This document shows, one piece after another, positions 6,275 to 13,818 of a stretch of DNA of 23,047 bases. Both the position numbers and the translations under genes were made by a program. Source of the DNA: an uncultured bacterium. GTDB taxonomy: Bacteria; Patescibacteriota; Minisyncoccia; Phycocordibacterales; PALSA-1337. The stretch lies in contig CAIRAF010000013.1 in assembly GCA_903876465.1 (NCBI GenBank), positions 1-23,047 of the forward strand, in the 5' to 3' direction. The notes beneath the pieces were generated by a model that worked only from the letters and a program-made list of their open reading frames with translations, made no database searches and was not told the DNA's origin. Numbering within the stretch: the stretch's first letter is position 1; each line of letters begins with the position of its first letter.

Positions 6275-7342
6275 TTAGCCTTTGAAAACTGCCTGGGCCT
6301 GAGTTCCGCCAGTGTTCACTTTGGGAATCCATGGCATGTGAGCGCGCAAATGCGTGCCGACCCGTTCAAGCAAACTGCCATCATCCTCCGCCAAGAGGCG
6401 ATTATAATTCGGAAGCCCGTTATCATATTCCTTCTTCCATTTCGCCACGAACGTGCCGTCCTGAATATCGCTAAGCGCCTGGCGCATGCGAGGCTTAATG
6501 TCACCAATAATCATCGGACCAACAGAAACGTCTCCCCACTTGGCAGTCTCGGAAATCGAGAAGCGCATGCCAGGGATACCACGTTGATTGATGAGGTCAG
6601 TGATGAGTTTCACTTCATGAAGGACCTCGAAGTATGCCATTTCCGGGGAATATCCAGCTTCGACTAGGACTTCGAAACCGGCCTTGATAAGGGCAGATAC
6701 CCCGCCACAAAGGACGGTTTGTTCCCCAAACAGATCAGTTTCGGTTTCTTCTTTGAAGGTGGTTTCGAACACGCCTGCGCGCGTGGAACCGATACCGTGC
6801 GCCCAAGAAAGAGCGATGTCGCGAGCACATCCATCAGCATCCTGATGAACAGCAATGAGTGCGGGAGTTCCTTCTGGCGGATTCTTGATGAATTGCGAGC
6901 GAACAAGGTGACCAGGTCCTTTGGGGGCAACCATGGCCACCGAGGTATGTTCCGGAACAACGATATGGCCGAAGTGGATTGCGAGACCGTGGCTGAACAG
7001 AAGACACTTGCCGCCGTCACCCAAATTAGGTGAAATGTCGTCACGATACAAGGCCGCTTGGCGCATGTCCGGGACAGCAATCATGATCACGTCAGCACGT
7101 CGTGTGGCTTCTGCAGGATCAAAGACCTCGAAGCCAGCTTCGACAGCAGTGGCAACAGAACGTGAATCTGGTTTCAAACCAATGATAACGTTCAACCCAC
7201 TGTCCTTGAGATTCCGTGCATGTGCATGACCCTGAGAGCCATAGCCGATGACGGCGAGTGTTTTTCCTTTGAACACATCGAGGTTAGCACTAGGCGATGT
7301 GGTAGTAAGCGGTTCTTTAGGAACCCAATTTCCTTGTTTCAT
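6275..7342 (-). CDS. ilvC: Ketol-acid reductoisomerase (class I)
   Basis: This enzyme converts acetolactate (or acetohydroxybutyrate) to the dihydroxy acid using NADPH and Mg2+, in valine, leucine and isoleucine synthesis. The Rossmann motif GYGSQGHAHARNLKDSG, the NADPH loop after GLKPDSRS, the hinge VAPKGPGHLVR, and the metal ligands in ETDLFGEQ and the later HEVKLITDL are all present. The frame opens at 7495, but I start at the ATG at 7342 (355 aa) because the first 51 codons have no counterpart in the family and overlap a promoter. No ribosome-binding site precedes this ATG. No ilvB, ilvN, ilvD or leu gene is in the window. The gene appears richer in G+C than clpB and smc, which together with its isolation suggests horizontal acquisition (inference). 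Confidence 0.93.
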   Translation of the reverse strand: MKQGNWVPKEPLTTTSPSANLDVFKGKTLAVIGYGSQGHAHARNLKDSGLNVIIGLKPDSRSVATAVEAGFEVFDPAEATRRADVIMIAVPDMRQAALYRDDISPNLGDGGKCLLFSHGLAIHFGHIVVPEHTSVAMVAPKGPGHLVRSQFIKNPPEGTPALIAVHQDADGCARDIALSWAHGIGSTRAGVFETTFKEETETDLFGEQTVLCGGVSALIKAGFEVLVEAGYSPEMAYFEVLHEVKLITDLINQRGIPGMRFSISETAKWGDVSVGPMIIGDIKPRMRQALSDIQDGTFVAKWKKEYDNGLPNYNRLLAEDDGSLLERVGTHLRAHMPWIPKVNTGGTQAQAVFKG

Positions 7343-7421
7343 ATAATATGGTTGTAGACCGTATGTTTTTCGAATGACTCTTGTTTGTTCTGAAAGAGCG
7401 ACTGCCCTTTCCCTGCAAAGA

Positions 7422-7450
7422 ACCCTAACCCATGAATAAAATGCTGTCAA
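7422..7450 (-). promoter_or_regulatory. Possible promoter and structured leader of ilvC
   Basis: On the minus strand TTGACA (7445-7450), a 17-nt spacer and a weak -10, TAGGGT (7422-7427), lie about 80 bp before the ilvC ATG. The leader can form an 8-bp hairpin (GAAAGGGC with GCTCTTTC, loop AGTC), but no T run follows, so there is no evidence of attenuation. Confidence 0.45.
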
Positions 7451-7467
7451 CAATAAATTAAATCCAC

Positions 7468-7489
7468 GCAAAACACAAAGGTGTTTTGC
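7468..7489. repeat. Perfect 9-bp inverted repeat between ilvC and tRNA-Trp
   Basis: GCAAAACAC (7468-7476) and GTGTTTTGC (7481-7489) form a hairpin with a 4-nt loop. Neither strand has a T run after it. It could help end or process the tRNA-Trp transcript, or be an operator upstream of the ilvC promoter. Confidence 0.5.
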
Positions 7490-7521
7490 TATCACACTTA
7501 CTCATTCGCTATGCTCATTCG

Positions 7522-7595
7522 TGGCGGGCGATGGAGGAATCGAACCCCCACTTACGCGTTTGGAGTGCGTAGTTCTACCATTAAACTAATCGCCC
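7522..7595 (-). tRNA. tRNA-Trp (anticodon CCA)
   Basis: Read on the minus strand, the acceptor stem GGGCGAT pairs with ATCGCCC. The anticodon loop CTCCAAA gives CCA, with an A-C mismatch at the top of the anticodon stem. The T loop is TTCGATT, the discriminator is G as in other bacterial tRNA-Trp, and the CCA end is encoded (7522-7524). Confidence 0.93.
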
Positions 7596-7652
7596 AAATT
7601 TTGCACACCAAAATTCGGTTTATTCATACTACCCTCTTTTTAACCCTTATGC

Positions 7653-7677
7653 AAAAGCCGGTAGAGACCGGCTTTTT
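7653..7677. terminator. Bidirectional terminator beside rpmG
   Basis: A perfect 6-bp stem (GCCGGT at 7657-7662 with ACCGGC at 7667-7672, loop AGAG) is flanked by AAAA on the left and TTTTT on the right, so it can work on both strands. It lies just past the rpmG stop codon. Confidence 0.75.
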
Positions 7678-7678
7678 A

Positions 7679-7834
7679 TTATTTCTTTGCTTCTTTGAAA
7701 ACTACGTGCTTACGAAGTTTAGCACTGTACTTCTTGTACTCTATCTTACGTTCAACAAGCTTCTTATTCTTACGAGTCCAATAAGTCTCGCCTGTCGACT
7801 TGTTTTTGAGTTGTATGAGTGATTTCTGTGACAT
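7679..7834 (-). CDS. rpmG: Large-subunit ribosomal protein L33
   Basis: Translation of the minus strand gives a 51-residue basic protein. It starts MSQKSLIQLKNKSTGETYW, continues through RKNKKLVERK and KYSAKLRKHVVF, and ends KEAKK, which fits L33 in length and motif order (IKL, Y-T-KN, LE-KKY, KHV-FKE). It has no cysteines, so it is the zinc-independent form. The ATG at 7834 is fixed by the conserved N-terminus. A promoter lies at 7860-7888 and a terminator follows the stop. tRNA-Trp lies downstream on the same strand. Confidence 0.92.
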   Translation of the reverse strand: MSQKSLIQLKNKSTGETYWTRKNKKLVERKIEYKKYSAKLRKHVVFKEAKK

Positions 7835-7859
7835 AAAAGTAATGAAAATGTGTCGCCAT

Positions 7860-7888
7860 ACTATAGCCTAAAGCCTTTAAAAAGGCAA
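7860..7888 (-). promoter_or_regulatory. Promoter of rpmG
   Basis: On the minus strand TTGCCT (7883-7888), a 17-nt spacer and TATAGT (7860-7865) precede the rpmG ATG by 25 nt. Part of the spacer can fold as GCCTTT/AAAGGC (7873-7886). Confidence 0.5.
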
Positions 7889-7897
7889 ATTAGTAAC

Positions 7898-7934
7898 AAA
7901 AAACCGCGGTCTGCTCAGGAGGAGCAAACCGCGG
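7898..7934 (-). terminator. Strong terminator of the secreted-protein pair
   Basis: A 13-bp stem with one mismatch (7904-7916 with 7922-7934, loop AGGAG) is followed on the minus strand by TTTTTTG. It is the longest terminator stem in the window and starts 18 bp past the stop at 7952. Confidence 0.9.
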
Positions 7935-7951
7935 GTGAAGAAACATACAGC

Positions 7952-9040
7952 TTAAGGGCTTACAGAAGCAGGTGTACCCTTTTCTCCGCCATAATTGTTA
8001 TAGGGCTGAGGCAATGGGAGGTTTTCACCGAACCCACTGGCAAACTTGTATTCAACCCACCAGTAGCCCGGAGGAACTCCTAACAGCGACCAAGGGCCGT
8101 TCGGAAGAGTTCTGACCCAACCGTTTTCAGGTGGAGTAGTTCCTTGTTTCCAAATGCGAACCATCATATGTTGTTCGCCACTCGGGAGATCCGCGCCGAC
8201 AAGGAAAGCAATGTTATTTGCCGTGCTGTTCACATATTGCAATACTGGCGACAATTGCTGATCATACTCCTCCTTGGTGACATGAATCCAGTATTGATTT
8301 GTATTCTCGGCATAGTAAAAGCCGGGAGTAGTCACCGAGGACAAAACAACGACAGAAGTCTTGGGAACAATCTGCTTGCCGCTGTTAAGGGCGTAAGCAG
8401 TTTGAGTTCCGTCGTTATTGTTGAGGACGAGTTCGCCGTTCTGGCCACCTTGCGCGAAGTAAAGGTAGTACGGCATCTTGCTAACACCACCGGAGTATTG
8501 ATAAACCGGCAGGTAGAAGTAATTCGTAACATTTCCGTTCTGATCGCGTTCGGCAATGTAGGCCGAATTGACATTAGTCAGAGTAAGCCAGACAGCATCA
8601 CTCAGACGGAGCTCGACAGGAAAAATATTTGTCGAGTTACCATCAGATGAGGCTGGAGCAAGCGGTCCTCCAACATAACCATTCAAGAGCCCGAAACCGT
8701 CCTTGTCACAGATCGAGACACTGAAATTGATCTGCGAGTTGGTGTATAGGTTGCTCAGTTGCAGGCGGATATTCCCGATAGTGCGAAGCACGTCACGGGA
8801 GTTCACCATGCCGTTGGTAGGCACGTACGGTATGAAAACCGAATTTGTCGTGCTTGTTGTCTGAATACTGCTGGACGACCAGGCACTGGCCTGAATAATC
8901 CTCGTATTTTCCCACACGTACGCCTTGAGGGCGGACATAGTGAGTGGCAGGCTGCCAGGAGCTGCGGCCGAGGCCGATGCTGATGTGAAAATGCCTACGG
9001 CGACAGCCGCAAGCATAAGGAGACGTGTGATAGTTTTCAT
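7952..9040 (-). CDS. Secreted protein of unknown function, 362 aa
   Basis: I do not recognise the mature protein. I start at the ATG at 9040 rather than the frame's first Met (9100), because MKTITRLLMLAAVAVGIFTS followed by ASASAAA is a typical Sec signal peptide with a cleavage site near residues 26-28. The exported part is rich in N, T, S, Y and G, with many beta-strand-like stretches, no further membrane segment and one cysteine (in SVSICDKDG). Motifs such as PYYLYFAQGGQNG and GVPPGYWWVEYKF suggest a folded beta-rich domain. It lies 40 bp after a gene for a small membrane-anchored protein, presumably on one transcript. Base composition looks richer in G+C than the core genes. Confidence 0.7.
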   Translation of the reverse strand: MKTITRLLMLAAVAVGIFTSASASAAAPGSLPLTMSALKAYVWENTRIIQASAWSSSSIQTTSTTNSVFIPYVPTNGMVNSRDVLRTIGNIRLQLSNLYTNSQINFSVSICDKDGFGLLNGYVGGPLAPASSDGNSTNIFPVELRLSDAVWLTLTNVNSAYIAERDQNGNVTNYFYLPVYQYSGGVSKMPYYLYFAQGGQNGELVLNNNDGTQTAYALNSGKQIVPKTSVVVLSSVTTPGFYYAENTNQYWIHVTKEEYDQQLSPVLQYVNSTANNIAFLVGADLPSGEQHMMVRIWKQGTTPPENGWVRTLPNGPWSLLGVPPGYWWVEYKFASGFGENLPLPQPYNNYGGEKGTPASVSP

Positions 9041-9080
9041 TATTTTTTCCGTTTCTTGTTTTTCTTGTTTGTTCGTGTTT

Positions 9081-9416
9081 TTACTGTCCTTTACCGCCAA
9101 CTGCCTGAGTGCGATTTAATTCCATCGCATGTTGATACGCAGCGAGAGTTTGCTCTGCAGAAACCACCGAGGTCGCTGCCATTCTCGCCAGTACATTTGT
9201 GTCATTGCTCGGGTGAGCAAATGTTTGTTTCGCCAGGATCGGATTGACTCCGATGGTGACGGTGTTGGAATCTGCCGAAGCAGAATCCGAAACAGTTTCT
9301 GTGGTCGTATTGTCGGCTTCGGGTTCAGGTGAATCATGTTGCCGCATTTTTGCCAAACCAATCAAACAGACTACCGCAGATATTATCACCGCGACAGTTA
9401 ATATGTTTTTTTTCAT
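9081..9416 (-). CDS. Small membrane-anchored protein, 111 aa
   Basis: I do not recognise this protein. The frame is open from 9572, but the start at 9416 is preferred because GGAG lies ten bases upstream and the chain then begins MKKNILTVAVIISAVVCLIGLA, a signal anchor or signal peptide. The rest is a hydrophilic, Asp/Thr/Ser-rich extracytoplasmic stretch (residues about 28-65) followed by a helix with AEQTLAAYQHAMELNRTQA. If the Cys in the hydrophobic core (VVCLIG) is a lipobox it is not a good one. It is the first gene of a pair with the secreted protein and may anchor or assist it (inference from adjacency). Confidence 0.6.
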   Translation of the reverse strand: MKKNILTVAVIISAVVCLIGLAKMRQHDSPEPEADNTTTETVSDSASADSNTVTIGVNPILAKQTFAHPSNDTNVLARMAATSVVSAEQTLAAYQHAMELNRTQAVGGKGQ

Positions 9417-9546
9417 ACTAGTTAGTTCTCCAATTTCCAAGGAAACGTCTTTCACAATCACACACATCCCCTCACACACGTGAAGAGAATAACTTAAGCT
9501 GTATGTTTCTGTAAAAGAACAAAAGGGCGTAATTGCCCATTCTTTA

Positions 9547-9582
9547 TCACGACACCTTATCATATTTAACATGATTTGTCAA
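9547..9582 (-). promoter_or_regulatory. Promoter of the secreted-protein pair
   Basis: On the minus strand TTGACA (9577-9582), a 17-nt spacer ending in TGA, and TAAGGT (9554-9559) form a promoter with an extended -10. The start of transcription, near 9547, leaves an untranslated leader of about 130 nt before the ATG at 9416. The alr promoter lies back to back with it. Confidence 0.55.
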
Positions 9583-9598
9583 TAGTACTAATATTACC

Positions 9599-9626
9599 TA
9601 GACAACTCTGGCTAAAAGCGTAGAAT
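9599..9626 (+). promoter_or_regulatory. Promoter of alr, leaderless type
   Basis: TAGACA (9599-9604), a 16-nt spacer and TAGAAT (9621-9626) lie only 7 nt before the ATG at 9634. The message would begin at the start codon, which explains the absence of a Shine-Dalgarno sequence. Confidence 0.55.
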
Positions 9627-9633
9627 TAGAGCC

Positions 9634-10884
9634 ATGAATCTCCTTACATGGGCTTCGCGTCAACGATTTCCTTATGAACCGCTAATTCGTATTGAAATTT
9701 CCAAGAAAAGCCTCCTTCATAATCTTCATGAATTCCAGAAGCTTGCGCCCAAAAATCATAGCGGTCACCCGCAAGTTGCACCTGTCCTAAAAAGTAATGC
9801 TTACGGACATGGTCTAATCGAAGTGGCCAAAATTTTGCAGAATGAGCACCATATTCCCTTCTGTGTTGTTGATTCATATTTTGAAGCGATAGCTCTCCGT
9901 GTTAAGGGTTTTAAAATTCCTCTGCTTGTCATAGGCTATACTCGTCCAGAAACAATTCTTAATTCAAACCTCAATCATGTTGCATTTACCGTAACTAGTT
10001 TAGATACATTGCGAGCTATAACAAAAGTTGAAGTAAATAGAAATTCGTCAAATATTAAAAAACGTTTTTTTGATTTGCTTCGACTTCGCTTTCGACCAAA
10101 GCTTGTTCATATTCATTTGAAGATAGATACCGGTATGCGTCGTCAAGGAATTTTGCCAGAAGAAATTGATTCAGCAATTAAACTTATCAAGGGAGATGAG
10201 GGTGATCGTGCAGATAAAAAGCATCCTATAGTTCTAGAAGGTATCTGTTCACATCTGTGTGACGCTGATAATGTTGATGAATCATTCACAGAATCACAAA
10301 CACATATTTGGAATAAGATAGTCGAACAATTTCGACATGAATTTAGTCATATTAAATACATTCATCTATCTGCCACTGATGGTCATAGACTTACTCACGA
10401 CGTAGCCGCCAATGTCTCGCGACTAGGCATAGGTCTTTACGGGTTATCAGAAAATCCTGCGATAAACAGCAGACTGGATTTGAGACCGGTGCTTGAAATG
10501 AAAACAATTATTACGGGTATTAAAAAACTTAATGAAGGAGAAACAACCGGATACGGCAATACATTCAAAGCTTCACAAGATATAACAATTGCCACAATAC
10601 CTGTCGGTTATTTTGAAGGTTTTGATCGCAGGCTTTCAAATAATGGAATTATCTTTGTGGGTAAGGAGAAAATTCTTTGTCCTATTCTAGGTAGAGTTAG
10701 CATGAATATTATTACCATAGACGTGTCACATGTTTCTAATATCAAAATTGGAGATGAAGTAATTACTATAAGTAATAATTCAAGTGATGAAAATTCAATT
10801 GTTAATATGGCTAGAAAATGCGGCACTATTTCCTATGAAATTGCCGTGCACATACCGGCACATTTAAAGAGAGTTGTTGTATAG
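9634..10884 (+). CDS. alr: Alanine racemase
   Basis: This PLP enzyme interconverts L- and D-alanine, supplying D-Ala for peptidoglycan. The PLP lysine lies in PVLKSNAYGHG (K53). The arginine of the TGMRRQG motif (about R170), the YGNTF tyrosine (Y307, the second catalytic base) and the VGYFEGF block (324-330) are present. Near the C-terminus GRVSMN has Asn where the common motif ends in Asp. At 416 residues it is longer than the usual 360-390; extra length sits around residues 132-158, a basic insert. It is a single gene between a leaderless-type promoter and a bidirectional terminator. Confidence 0.93.
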   Translation: MNLLTWASRQRFPYEPLIRIEISKKSLLHNLHEFQKLAPKNHSGHPQVAPVLKSNAYGHGLIEVAKILQNEHHIPFCVVDSYFEAIALRVKGFKIPLLVIGYTRPETILNSNLNHVAFTVTSLDTLRAITKVEVNRNSSNIKKRFFDLLRLRFRPKLVHIHLKIDTGMRRQGILPEEIDSAIKLIKGDEGDRADKKHPIVLEGICSHLCDADNVDESFTESQTHIWNKIVEQFRHEFSHIKYIHLSATDGHRLTHDVAANVSRLGIGLYGLSENPAINSRLDLRPVLEMKTIITGIKKLNEGETTGYGNTFKASQDITIATIPVGYFEGFDRRLSNNGIIFVGKEKILCPILGRVSMNIITIDVSHVSNIKIGDEVITISNNSSDENSIVNMARKCGTISYEIAVHIPAHLKRVVV

Positions 10885-10912
10885 CAAAAAACCGCTTATG
10901 CGGTCTTTTTGT
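10885..10912. terminator. Bidirectional terminator between alr and tRNA-Tyr
   Basis: ACCGC (10891-10895) and GCGGT (10900-10904) pair around TTAT, with A6 on the left and CTTTTT on the right. It ends alr on the plus strand and can end the convergent clpB/tRNA-Tyr transcript on the minus strand. Confidence 0.8.
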
Positions 10913-10925
10913 CGACTAAAATTTG

Positions 10926-11008
10926 TGCGCCGTGCTGGACTCGAACCAGCGATGCCCATTGGGCCGCGGATTTACAGTCCGCTGCAATAGCCGCTATGCG
11001 AACGGCGC
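10926..11008 (-). tRNA. tRNA-Tyr (anticodon GTA)
   Basis: On the minus strand the acceptor stem GCGCCGT pairs with ACGGCGC. The anticodon stem GCGGA/TCCGC encloses CTGTAAA, giving GTA. There is a class II variable arm (GGCCCAATGGGC region), T loop TTCGAGT and discriminator A. CCA is not encoded. It begins 24 bp past the clpB stop codon, so it may be processed from a clpB read-through transcript. Confidence 0.94.
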
Positions 11009-11032
11009 ATGCGGTCAATTGAGAATATCATG

Positions 11033-13747
11033 TTACTTCGCTGTTGCCAAATCACTCATTACTACCGCACTCTCCTGTTTACCTTTTTTCTTTTTTAGTT
11101 CAAAAGTAAAATCCTTTTCCAGCAAACCAGTCTCTATGCTCTTTTTATTGGTTTCCTTTACATCAACAGTTATAGTTCCTCCTTTATTTAACTCCTGACC
11201 AATTATAAGCTTAGCGACAGGTGTCAGTATCTTATTCTGTATGAGACGCTTGAGTGGTCGTGCGCCATATTGAGGGTTGTAGCCTTCCTTGGCCAGATAT
11301 TCATAAGCGCCAGCATCAAGTACAAGTTCAATTCCCTTTTCAGCCAAACGTTTAACCACTTCAGCAACTTGAATTGAGACGATTTCTTTAATTGCTTCTG
11401 GAGAAAGGATATCAAATACGATGATATCATCTAGGCGATTCAAAAATTCAGGACGGAAATGATCCTTGAGAGATGACATAACTTTTTCTTTGGTCTGAAT
11501 ATAATTTTTTGCATCTGTTGCACCTGGATTTGAAAAACCAAGCTTTTCCATTTTTTCTATATGTTGTGAACCAATATTAGATGTCATTATGATGACAGTG
11601 TTTCGGAAATTCACAATGCGACCTTTTGAGTCGGTTAGACGTCCATTATCAAGAACCTGAAGAAGTATATTGAAAACTTCAGGATGAGCCTTTTCTATTT
11701 CATCAAAGAGAATGACTGAATATGGACGATGACGAACTGTTTCAGTAATATTACTTCCTTCATCATGACCTACGTAACCTGGAGGTGAGCCGATCAGCTT
11801 GGAAACAGAATGTTTCTCCATGAATTCAGACATATCAACACGAATGAGTGCTTTATCATCATTGAACATAAATTCTGCCAATGCTTTAGTGAGGGCCGTC
11901 TTACCAACGCCAGTAGGTCCAAGGAAGATGAATGAACCAATTGGGCGGTTTGGATCGGCGATACCTGCGCGTGAACGTCGAATCGTATCGGCAATTTTGG
12001 TAACAGCTTCATCTTGGCCAACTATTTTTTTCTTTAGATCTTCTTCCATACGAACAAGTTTGACTGCTTCAGATTCAAGCATTCGAGAAACTGGTATACC
12101 AGTCCAACGAGAAACAACACCAGCAATGTCTTCTGCAGTGATTTCCTCTTTTAGAATACGACGTGAGGACTGAAGTTTCTTTAAACGCTTGCTCTTTAGT
12201 TCAAGATCTTTTTGTAGTGTAGGTAATTTGCTATAACGAATCTCTGCGGCCTTCACAAGGTCAGCGTGTGCTTCAGCCATTTCAGCTTCTACACGAAAAG
12301 CCTCAAGCTCTTTCTTTATACGCTTGATATCAGTAATTGTATCCTTTTCATTCTTCCATTTGAGTTCCAATTCAGATGTACCTTCTTTGAGATCAGCGAT
12401 TTCTTCTTCAATTTTATCTTTACGTGATTTTGATTCTTTACTGGTCTCTTTTTTCAGAGCTTCACGTTCGATTTCTAGACGCATGATCTTTCTGCGTGTC
12501 TCTTCAAGTTCTGGTGGCATATTCTCGAGCGAAATACGGAGTGATGAGGATGCTTCATCTATAAGATCAACTACTTTATCTGGCAAGAAACGATCTGTTA
12601 TGTAACGACTAGAAAGAGTTACGGCTGCAACAATGGCATCATCAGTAATATGAACACCGTGAAAGAGTTCGTATTTTTCCTTTAGACCACGAAGAATGGC
12701 GATAGCATCTTCAACAGATGGTTCTTGAACAAAAACTGGCTGGAAACGACGAGTGAGAGCTGGATCTTTCTCAATATGTTTTTGATACTCACGTAATGTC
12801 GTTGCACCGATAGCACGAAGCTCACCGCGTGCAAGAGCAGGTTTAAGCATATTTGAAGCGTCCATAGAGCCTTCAGAGGCTCCAGCGCCAACAAGAGTAT
12901 GTATCTCATCAATAAAGAGAATAATTTTACCTTCTGATCTCTCTATTTCCTTCAAAATATTTTTGAGACGCTCTTCGAATTCACCGCGATATTTTGTACC
13001 AGCAATGAGTGAACCAAGATCTAGTGATACCAATTCCTTATCCTTGAGAGATTCTGGCACATCACCCTGTGCTAGACGAAGTGCCAAGCCTTCAACAATA
13101 GCAGTTTTACCGACACCAGCTTCACCAATGAGAATAGGATTATTCTTGGTACGACGTGAGAGAATCTGAATGATACGCATTATTTCCGCATCACGACCTA
13201 TGACTGGATCAAGTTTATTTTCATTGGCCAAGCGTGTGAGCGAACGAGCATATTTATACAAAGTACGAAATTTCTTTGGTTGATTTTCGGCTGTTGGAGG
13301 ATTTTTCTTGAGTTGGGTAATGATTTTAACAACTGTATCTTTTTCAATCTTGAATCGTCCAAGGATGTCTCGTGCAGGACATGGAATATCAAAAATGGAG
13401 AGGAAAATGTGTTCAGTTGAAATAAATTCATCCTTAAAAGACTCTGCGACTTTAACGGAATTATCAAGAATTTGGGCAAGATCAGGTGTAAGATAAATCT
13501 GATAGGAAGGAGAAAGCACGTTTGACCCTTCACCCCCTTCGAGGTTTTCCAGCACAACATCAGTCAGTACTTGTGTATCAACTTCCATTTTATCTAGAAT
13601 AGATGCCACCATACTTTCTTCCTGAAGAATCAAAGCGCAGAGTAAATGTACTGAATTGACGTGATTTTGGCCACGTTCAATAGCGAGTTCATGCGCACGT
13701 CGCAACGCTTCTCGGGCTTTTGTAGTTAGTTTATTGATAGGAGGCAT
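11033..13747 (-). CDS. clpB: ClpB-type AAA+ disaggregase
   Basis: ClpB hexamers extract polypeptides from aggregates together with DnaK. The order is typical: Clp N-domain (residues 1-145), first AAA+ module with GEAGVGKT (208-215) and ILFIDEIH (276-283), a long coiled-coil middle domain (about 405-530, rich in E and K), and a second AAA+ module with GPTGVGKT (610-617) and VILFDEIEKAHPE (678-690). A C-terminal small domain with GARPLKRLIQ (828-837) follows. The long middle domain favours ClpB over ClpC, and I see no ClpP-binding loop. The 904-residue length is slightly long because of a Lys-rich tail after residue 865. No Shine-Dalgarno precedes the ATG; a poor -10 (TGTAAT) lies five bases before it. 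Confidence 0.93.
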   Translation of the reverse strand: MPPINKLTTKAREALRRAHELAIERGQNHVNSVHLLCALILQEESMVASILDKMEVDTQVLTDVVLENLEGGEGSNVLSPSYQIYLTPDLAQILDNSVKVAESFKDEFISTEHIFLSIFDIPCPARDILGRFKIEKDTVVKIITQLKKNPPTAENQPKKFRTLYKYARSLTRLANENKLDPVIGRDAEIMRIIQILSRRTKNNPILIGEAGVGKTAIVEGLALRLAQGDVPESLKDKELVSLDLGSLIAGTKYRGEFEERLKNILKEIERSEGKIILFIDEIHTLVGAGASEGSMDASNMLKPALARGELRAIGATTLREYQKHIEKDPALTRRFQPVFVQEPSVEDAIAILRGLKEKYELFHGVHITDDAIVAAVTLSSRYITDRFLPDKVVDLIDEASSSLRISLENMPPELEETRRKIMRLEIEREALKKETSKESKSRKDKIEEEIADLKEGTSELELKWKNEKDTITDIKRIKKELEAFRVEAEMAEAHADLVKAAEIRYSKLPTLQKDLELKSKRLKKLQSSRRILKEEITAEDIAGVVSRWTGIPVSRMLESEAVKLVRMEEDLKKKIVGQDEAVTKIADTIRRSRAGIADPNRPIGSFIFLGPTGVGKTALTKALAEFMFNDDKALIRVDMSEFMEKHSVSKLIGSPPGYVGHDEGSNITETVRHRPYSVILFDEIEKAHPEVFNILLQVLDNGRLTDSKGRIVNFRNTVIIMTSNIGSQHIEKMEKLGFSNPGATDAKNYIQTKEKVMSSLKDHFRPEFLNRLDDIIVFDILSPEAIKEIVSIQVAEVVKRLAEKGIELVLDAGAYEYLAKEGYNPQYGARPLKRLIQNKILTPVAKLIIGQELNKGGTITVDVKETNKKSIETGLLEKDFTFELKKKKGKQESAVVMSDLATAK

Positions 13748-13818
13748 GGTTTATTACAAGTTAACTATATGAAAATAGTAGTACAAAAAATGCTAATTGG
13801 CAATGACAGGAGGTATTC

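Noticed and set aside
7343..7495. 51-codon N-terminal extension of ilvC
   Set aside because: It has no counterpart in the family, runs through a promoter-like element and a perfect hairpin, and lacks a ribosome-binding site.
9427..9547. Riboswitch in the leader of the secreted-protein pair
   Set aside because: The leader is long, but I recognise no known aptamer core, so only its length is noted.
9417..9572. 52-codon N-terminal extension of the small anchored protein
   Set aside because: The ATG at 9416 has GGAG upstream and gives a proper signal anchor; the extension covers the leader.
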